A stretch of 18,019 bases of DNA. It comes from Prevotella sp. CAG:755. GTDB taxonomy: Bacteria; Bacteroidota; Bacteroidia; Bacteroidales; Bacteroidaceae. Location of the stretch: positions 1 through 18,019 of the forward strand of contig HF989171.1 in assembly GCA_000431275.1 (NCBI GenBank), read 5' to 3'. This document shows, in pieces, positions 15,108-18,019 of this stretch. Positions within the stretch are counted from its first letter, which is position 1, and every line of letters begins with the position of its first letter. The position numbers and the translations under genes are program-made. The notes under the pieces are model-generated. The model was not told the DNA's origin. It searched no databases and worked only from the letters and a program-made list of their open reading frames with translations.

Positions 15108-15179
15108 AAAATCCTTCTCGCACGAGGGAAAGCCTGTTTCACAGTGTGAAATGGGCTTTCAGACGCCGCGTGAGATTTT
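15108..15179. repeat. Long imperfect hairpin
   Basis: The core is 15128-15160. GAAAGCC pairs with GGCTTTC, two G-T pairs continue the helix, and TTTCACA pairs with TGTGAAA around a single central G (15144). That gives 16-nt arms with no mismatch other than the G-T pairs. Outside a 6/7-nt internal loop, TCTCGC (15116-15121) pairs with GCGTGA (15168-15173) with one mismatch. After a 2-nt bulge, AAAATC (15108-15113) pairs with GATTTT (15174-15179). No U-run follows on either strand. Length and symmetry suggest a structured RNA or a short palindromic mobile repeat. Confidence 0.7.
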
Positions 15180-15191
15180 GGCCTGCTTTGG

Positions 15192-15199
15192 TAAGTTTG
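15192..15199 (+). promoter_or_regulatory. Weak candidate promoter for the barrel gene
   Basis: TAAGTTTG matches the TAnnTTTG -7 consensus exactly, just after the long hairpin. TTTG at 15177-15180 is only 11 bp upstream, too close for a normal -33 element. The leader would be about 115 nt. A chance match is quite possible. Confidence 0.25.
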
Positions 15200-15320
15200 A
15201 CACTATTATTTTCCAGTGGAGAGAGGGGAGACTGTTATCCGTCTGTTCCTTTCTGATGGAGATTTATTATCAAATAGGCGGACGCTACTCTTTTACCTAT
15301 TATAACTTAAAATCATTGCC

Positions 15321-17170
15321 ATGTCTACTATCATAAAATGCATATGGGGTATCCTGCTTCTCGTAGCCTTACCTGTCCAAACGGCCAAGGCACAAAAATT
15401 TGCCATAAGCGGAAGTATAAAAGAATACTTTACGTATAATAGAATAAACGACACAGTATGGGTTACCACAATGACCGTAGACAGTACGGTGGTAGACAGG
15501 CTTGCATATGTAGCACCGTCCGGGCCTATGAGGATTTTCGCAAGAGTCAACAAATCGGGAACATACATTCTTAAATTTTCTGCGGAAGGATTTATTGATA
15601 CGTATATAAAAAAGCACTTCGCTTTTCGTTCTCATCGGATGGAATACATAGATATCGGAGACGTATTTATGCAAAAATGCCCACGGAAAGAAATCCAACT
15701 CGGCGAAGCGACCGTGAAGGCCACGAAGCAGATGATGGTGATGAAAGGGGACACGCTCGTCTACAATGCCGACGCCTTCCAACTGGCCGAAGGGTCGATG
15801 CTCGACAAGCTCATTGCCATGCTGCCCGGCGTGGAACTGAAAAAAGACGGGGTCATCACGGAGAACGGCCGCCGGGTGGACCGCCTGCTCGTGAACGGCG
15901 AGGACTTCTTCACGGGCAGCCCCAAGGTGGCGCTCGAAAACCTGCCCGCCTACACGGTGGACAAGGTCAAGGTCTACGAACGGATGAACGACCGTGACCG
16001 GGCACTGGGATACACCAAGGAAGAGGTGGGAAAGCAGCCGCTGGCCATGGACGTGCAGCTCAAAAAGCAATACAGCATGGGCGGATTCGCCAACGTGGGC
16101 GGCGCCTACGGCACGGACGGGCACTACGGTGCCCGCCTGTTCGCCCTGCGGTTCACGAGGCAGTCGCGCATCGGCGCTTACGCCAACATCAACGACTTCA
16201 TGGGCGGCTCCTATTACGACTCGAACGGGAACTGGCAGACCGCATCGGGCGGAAGCATGGCCACGACCAAGGACGCCGGCCTATACTACCTCATCAACGA
16301 CCGCCGACAGCGCTTCGAGGTGGACGGCAACACCCGGTTCTGGTACCATAAAGACCCCACGGAGAGCAAGACGTCGACCACCACGTTTTTCGACAGCGGC
16401 GACGTGTTCAGCCGTTCGCGTCAACGCAGCGTGGCGCACGAACTGGTGGCCGACGCCGCTTTCAACATTCGGATCACGCCGCCCGAAAAGAATCTCTATC
16501 TCAACTTGAACCCACAGTTTAACTACAAGAACTACGACCGCACCGACGGCTCGAAGACGGCCGACTGGAACAGCGCCCTGACCGAACGCTACATGGGCGA
16601 GGCGCTCGACAGCCTCTTCGGCCCCGACGCGGCCAGCCACTTGCGCGAGAACCTCATCTCGTCATTGGAAACAAACAGCCTGGCGAAGGGCCACTCGTTC
16701 CGGGGCGGGGGCACGCTGCAAGGCTCTTGGCGCGTGCCGAACTCGCCGGACGCCGTGGACCTCGTCGCGGGCGGCACCTATAACTATATGGCAGATCGCA
16801 CGCACCGCGCCTCGACCTCGAAGAACGGGAGCGATGCGAACCCGCAGGACGAAGTCCGCAACGCGCCCCTGCCGTGGAAGTTCTACCTGAGCACCACGGT
16901 GGACGTGTGTACAGCCGCCGGGGGTACACGGACAGCCGTTTCAACACGGACGACGTCATTTGGAGCGCCTCGCTGAGCCGGTACATCCTGAAAGGCACGC
17001 TCAACTTCCGCCTCGAAGCGTTCGATATCCTCGGCCAAATCAGCCGCCCGGCCTACACCATCAACGCCCAGATGCAGACCGGGACGTGGCGTAACGTCCT
17101 GGGCCGCTACGTGATGCTCCACATCACCTACCGCCTCAACTTCAAACCTTGGACACGCACCAAACGGTGA
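15321..17170 (+). pseudogene. Broken outer-membrane beta-barrel (TonB-receptor-like) gene
   Basis: This encodes an outer-membrane protein of the Bacteroidetes carboxypeptidase-regulatory plus plug plus barrel type. Frame 1 (15321-16976, 551 codons) has a signal peptide (1-25, ending AKAQ), a divergent CarboxypepD_reg-like domain (about 26-125), then the hallmark plug sequence ATVKATK, KGDTLVYNADAF (142-153), MLPGVELKKDG and GEDFFTGSP, and barrel strands from about 252. After Val529 the frame is lost and ends in 22 unrelated residues. The missing end continues in another frame from 16907 to 17170: 87 residues starting VYSRRGYTDSRFNTDD and ending HITYRLNFKPW, a normal barrel C-terminus. GTGTGT at 16905-16910 in place of GTGT explains the shift. 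Even when joined (about 615 residues) it is shorter than relatives I recall (about 850-900), and the stretch between 490 and 515 looks like an internal deletion. GC content jumps near 15695. Confidence 0.8.
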
Positions 17171-17174
17171 AGAT

Positions 17175-17224
17175 AGGAAAACTTGTCGGCGACTTAGGAA
17201 ATTCTGTCGGCGACTTAGGAAAAA
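17175..17224. repeat. 21-bp tandem repeat, about 2.4 copies
   Basis: Two 18-bp identical blocks, TGTCGGCGACTTAGGAAA, lie at 17184-17201 and 17205-17222, exactly 21 bp apart. A partial copy of the AGGAAAA part precedes them at 17175-17181. Each unit contains the dyad GTCG-G-CGAC (17185-17193 and 17206-17214). The 21-bp spacing is two helical turns, so both dyads face the same side of the DNA, as paired operators would. The array begins 4 bp after the barrel gene and runs into the terminator stem. Confidence 0.8.
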
Positions 17225-17247
17225 CGGGTGCCGTGCCCGTTTTCCTT
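17221..17247 (+). terminator. Intrinsic terminator after the barrel gene
   Basis: AAAACGGG (17221-17228) pairs with CCCGTTTT (17236-17243) around the loop TGCCGTG. The T-run forms part of the stem, and CCTTATT follows. An outer pair, ACTTAGG (17213-17219) and CCTAAGT (17256-17262), could extend the structure. It should stop transcription from the left before rfbC and, given A-rich sequence on its left side, may work in both directions. Confidence 0.75.
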
Positions 17248-17275
17248 ATTAAGGGCCTAAGTTCGTGAAACATAT

Positions 17276-17307
17276 TTTGAGAAAGTACGGACTTTTTCGT
17301 ATTTTTG
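17276..17307 (+). promoter_or_regulatory. Near-consensus Bacteroidetes promoter of rfbC
   Basis: TTTG at 17276-17279 and TATTTTTG at 17300-17307 match the -33 and -7 consensus elements fully, with a 20-bp spacer. It lies downstream of the terminator and 75 bp before the rfbC ATG, with an expected transcript start near 17313. It is the best promoter match in the window. Confidence 0.8.
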
Positions 17308-17325
17308 CCGGAAAATAGGTCCGGC
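17307..17325 (+). promoter_or_regulatory. Hairpin at the rfbC transcript start
   Basis: GCCGGA (17307-17312) pairs with TCCGGC (17320-17325) around a 7-nt loop. The dyad overlaps the last base of the -7 box and the expected start of transcription, so it could be an operator or a 5' leader stem. A second small dyad, TCCAT-TCG-ATGGA (17335-17347), lies further along the leader. Confidence 0.4.
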
Positions 17326-17368
17326 AGGCTCATTCCATTCGATGGATTAAACTGTCTGTCCGACCATA

Positions 17369-17375
17369 AAAGGAG
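17369..17375 (+). promoter_or_regulatory. Strong Shine-Dalgarno site of rfbC
   Basis: AAAGGAG ends 6 bp before the ATG at 17382. Such a strong site is uncommon in Bacteroidetes and stands out from the other genes here, which have A/T-rich leaders instead. It fixes the rfbC start. Confidence 0.75.
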
Positions 17376-17381
17376 ACGTTT

Positions 17382-17939
17382 ATGAAGTATATACCGACAG
17401 GTATCGACGGAGTCTGGATTTTGGAACCTCGTGTGTTTGCAGACGCCCGCGGCTATTTCATGGAGACATATCGTAAAAGTGATTTCGACGCTCATGTGGG
17501 GCATGAAGTTTGTTTCGTGCAGGATAATCAGTCGAAGTCGTCGCGCGGCGTATTGCGCGGTTTGCATTATCAGAAAGGCGGACTCTCGCAGGCCAAGTTG
17601 GTCCGCGTGTTGAGCGGACGGGTGGTCGATGTGGCGGTCGCCCTGCGTCGCACGTCGCCGACGTTCGGCCGCCACGTGATGGTAGAACTCAGTGACGAGA
17701 ACCAGCGGCAGCTGTTCATCCCACGGGGCTTTGCCCACGGTTTCCAAGTCCTTTCGGACATTGCCATATTTACTTATAAAGTGGACAACCGGTATGCTCC
17801 CGAAGCCGAGGCCAGCATCCGCTATGACGATCCGCAACTCGCCATATCCTGGCCGATTACGGATCCGGCCGAAGTGTTGCTTTCGGAAAAGGACTTGCAC
17901 CACGCGGTGGCTTTCGCCGACGCCGAACTCTTCGGCTGA
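17382..17939 (+). CDS. rfbC: dTDP-4-dehydrorhamnose 3,5-epimerase RfbC (RmlC)
   Basis: RfbC epimerises dTDP-4-keto-6-deoxyglucose at C3 and C5, the third step of dTDP-L-rhamnose synthesis, in the cytoplasm. The 185 residues match the family length. They include the cupin core with LRGLHYQ (58-64, catalytic His62), the substrate-binding IPRGFAHGF (113-121), Tyr132 (probable general acid) in FTYKVDNRYAP, and SIRYDDPQLAISWP (145-158) near the C-terminus. Its own promoter and ribosome-binding site suggest independent expression. rfbA, rfbB and rfbD are not in the window, so the rest of the rhamnose pathway would have to be elsewhere. The next gene is lepA, 37 bp downstream on the same strand. Confidence 0.95.
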   Translation: MKYIPTGIDGVWILEPRVFADARGYFMETYRKSDFDAHVGHEVCFVQDNQSKSSRGVLRGLHYQKGGLSQAKLVRVLSGRVVDVAVALRRTSPTFGRHVMVELSDENQRQLFIPRGFAHGFQVLSDIAIFTYKVDNRYAPEAEASIRYDDPQLAISWPITDPAEVLLSEKDLHHAVAFADAELFG

Positions 17940-17976
17940 ACGCTGTGACCCTACGTTTTGAAGCAATTAGTAGTGA

Positions 17977-18019
17977 ATGAAGAATATACGTAACTTTTGC
18001 ATTATCGCACATATCGACC
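17977..18019 (+). CDS. lepA: Elongation factor 4 LepA, 5' end only
   Basis: Only 14 codons are present, running off the window: MKNIRNFCIIAHID. This is the N-terminus expected of Bacteroidetes LepA (EF-4), just before the GTPase P-loop HGKST. LepA is a translational GTPase that acts on the ribosome. TypA/BipA has a related start (typically NIRNIAIIAHVD), so the short match is not absolute, but FCIIAHID favours LepA. A TACGTTTTG sequence at 17952-17960 is one base too long for a TAnnTTTG promoter box. Confidence 0.8.
   Translation, partial: MKNIRNFCIIAHID

Larger units (their letters stand above)
14785..15320. other. Palindrome-rich intergenic region between moxR and the barrel gene
   Basis: These 536 bp separate divergent genes and hold no convincing coding sequence. 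The two longest frames (about 97 and 134 codons, plus strand) show no domain, no signal peptide and a patchwork composition. The region is unusually rich in dyads: a perfect palindrome at 14881-14910, an inverted pair at 14925-14942 and 15030-15047, GGGGTAC/GTACCCC (14951-14957 and 15046-15052), GCTGG/CCAGC (15061-15065 and 15072-15076) and a long hairpin at 15108-15179. It may be a remnant of repeat elements or a structured RNA. Confidence 0.6.

Noticed and set aside
14856..15336. Two overlapping plus-strand frames (97 and 134 codons) in the palindrome-rich region
   Set aside because: They run through the palindrome and hairpin, show no protein-like features, and are better explained as non-coding structured DNA. 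A small protein cannot be fully excluded.
17175..17224. Possible CRISPR array
   Set aside because: There are only two full copies, with a 3-bp non-identical gap instead of spacers, and no cas genes are present.
17142..17966. Open frame of 274 codons antisense to rfbC
   Set aside because: RfbC on the plus strand has clear catalytic motifs. The PKSPTEF/PKSPTSF pattern in the antisense frame is only the 21-bp repeat read backwards.

Overview
The window looks like chromosomal DNA of a Bacteroidales bacterium, Prevotellaceae- or Bacteroidaceae-like. The reasons are a complete moxR/batABCDE operon in Bacteroidetes gene order, a SusC/TonB-receptor-style barrel gene with the characteristic TVKATK...KGDTLVYNADAF plug region, promoters that fit the Bacteroidetes TTTG / TAnnTTTG pattern, and mostly weak Shine-Dalgarno sites. 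The genus cannot be fixed from this sequence alone.

Layout. Positions 1-363 hold no convincing gene. A plus-strand block follows: fabD (364-1269, fatty-acid synthesis), a cytoplasmic GH13 alpha-amylase-family enzyme (1390-3063) and clpC (3149-5653, AAA+ unfoldase of the Clp protease), closed by a strong hairpin terminator at about 5677-5718. Converging on it from the right is a nine-gene minus-strand operon covering 14719 down to 5735: moxR, a DUF58 protein, a two-TM BatD/DUF4381-like protein, batA, batB, batC, batD, batE and a PAP2-type membrane phosphatase. Every junction is a 9-19 bp gap or a 4-bp ATGA stop/start overlap, so the operon is almost certainly co-transcribed and partly translationally coupled. 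A promoter candidate sits just upstream of moxR. The MoxR AAA+ ATPase, DUF58 protein, vWA membrane proteins (BatA, BatB), TPR proteins (BatC, BatE) and Ig-like membrane protein (BatD) are thought to act together at the cell envelope.

The divergent interval 14720-15320 has no convincing gene but is rich in dyad symmetry. It holds a perfect 30-bp palindrome, an 18-bp inverted repeat with 87-bp spacing, and a 72-nt imperfect hairpin. To its right is a plus-strand outer-membrane barrel gene (15321-17170) that is broken by an apparent 2-bp GT expansion, seems to lack the middle of its barrel, and changes base composition abruptly near 15695. I read it as a mosaic pseudogene, with a phase-variable gene as the alternative.

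After it come a 21-bp tandem repeat with internal dyads, a hairpin terminator, a near-consensus promoter with a leader hairpin, rfbC (17382-17939, dTDP-rhamnose pathway) and the first 14 codons of lepA (17977 to the window end). No tRNA, rRNA, CRISPR array or intact mobile element was seen. The main oddities are the palindrome-rich 14.8-15.2 kb interval, the broken mosaic barrel gene, and the repeat array before rfbC.
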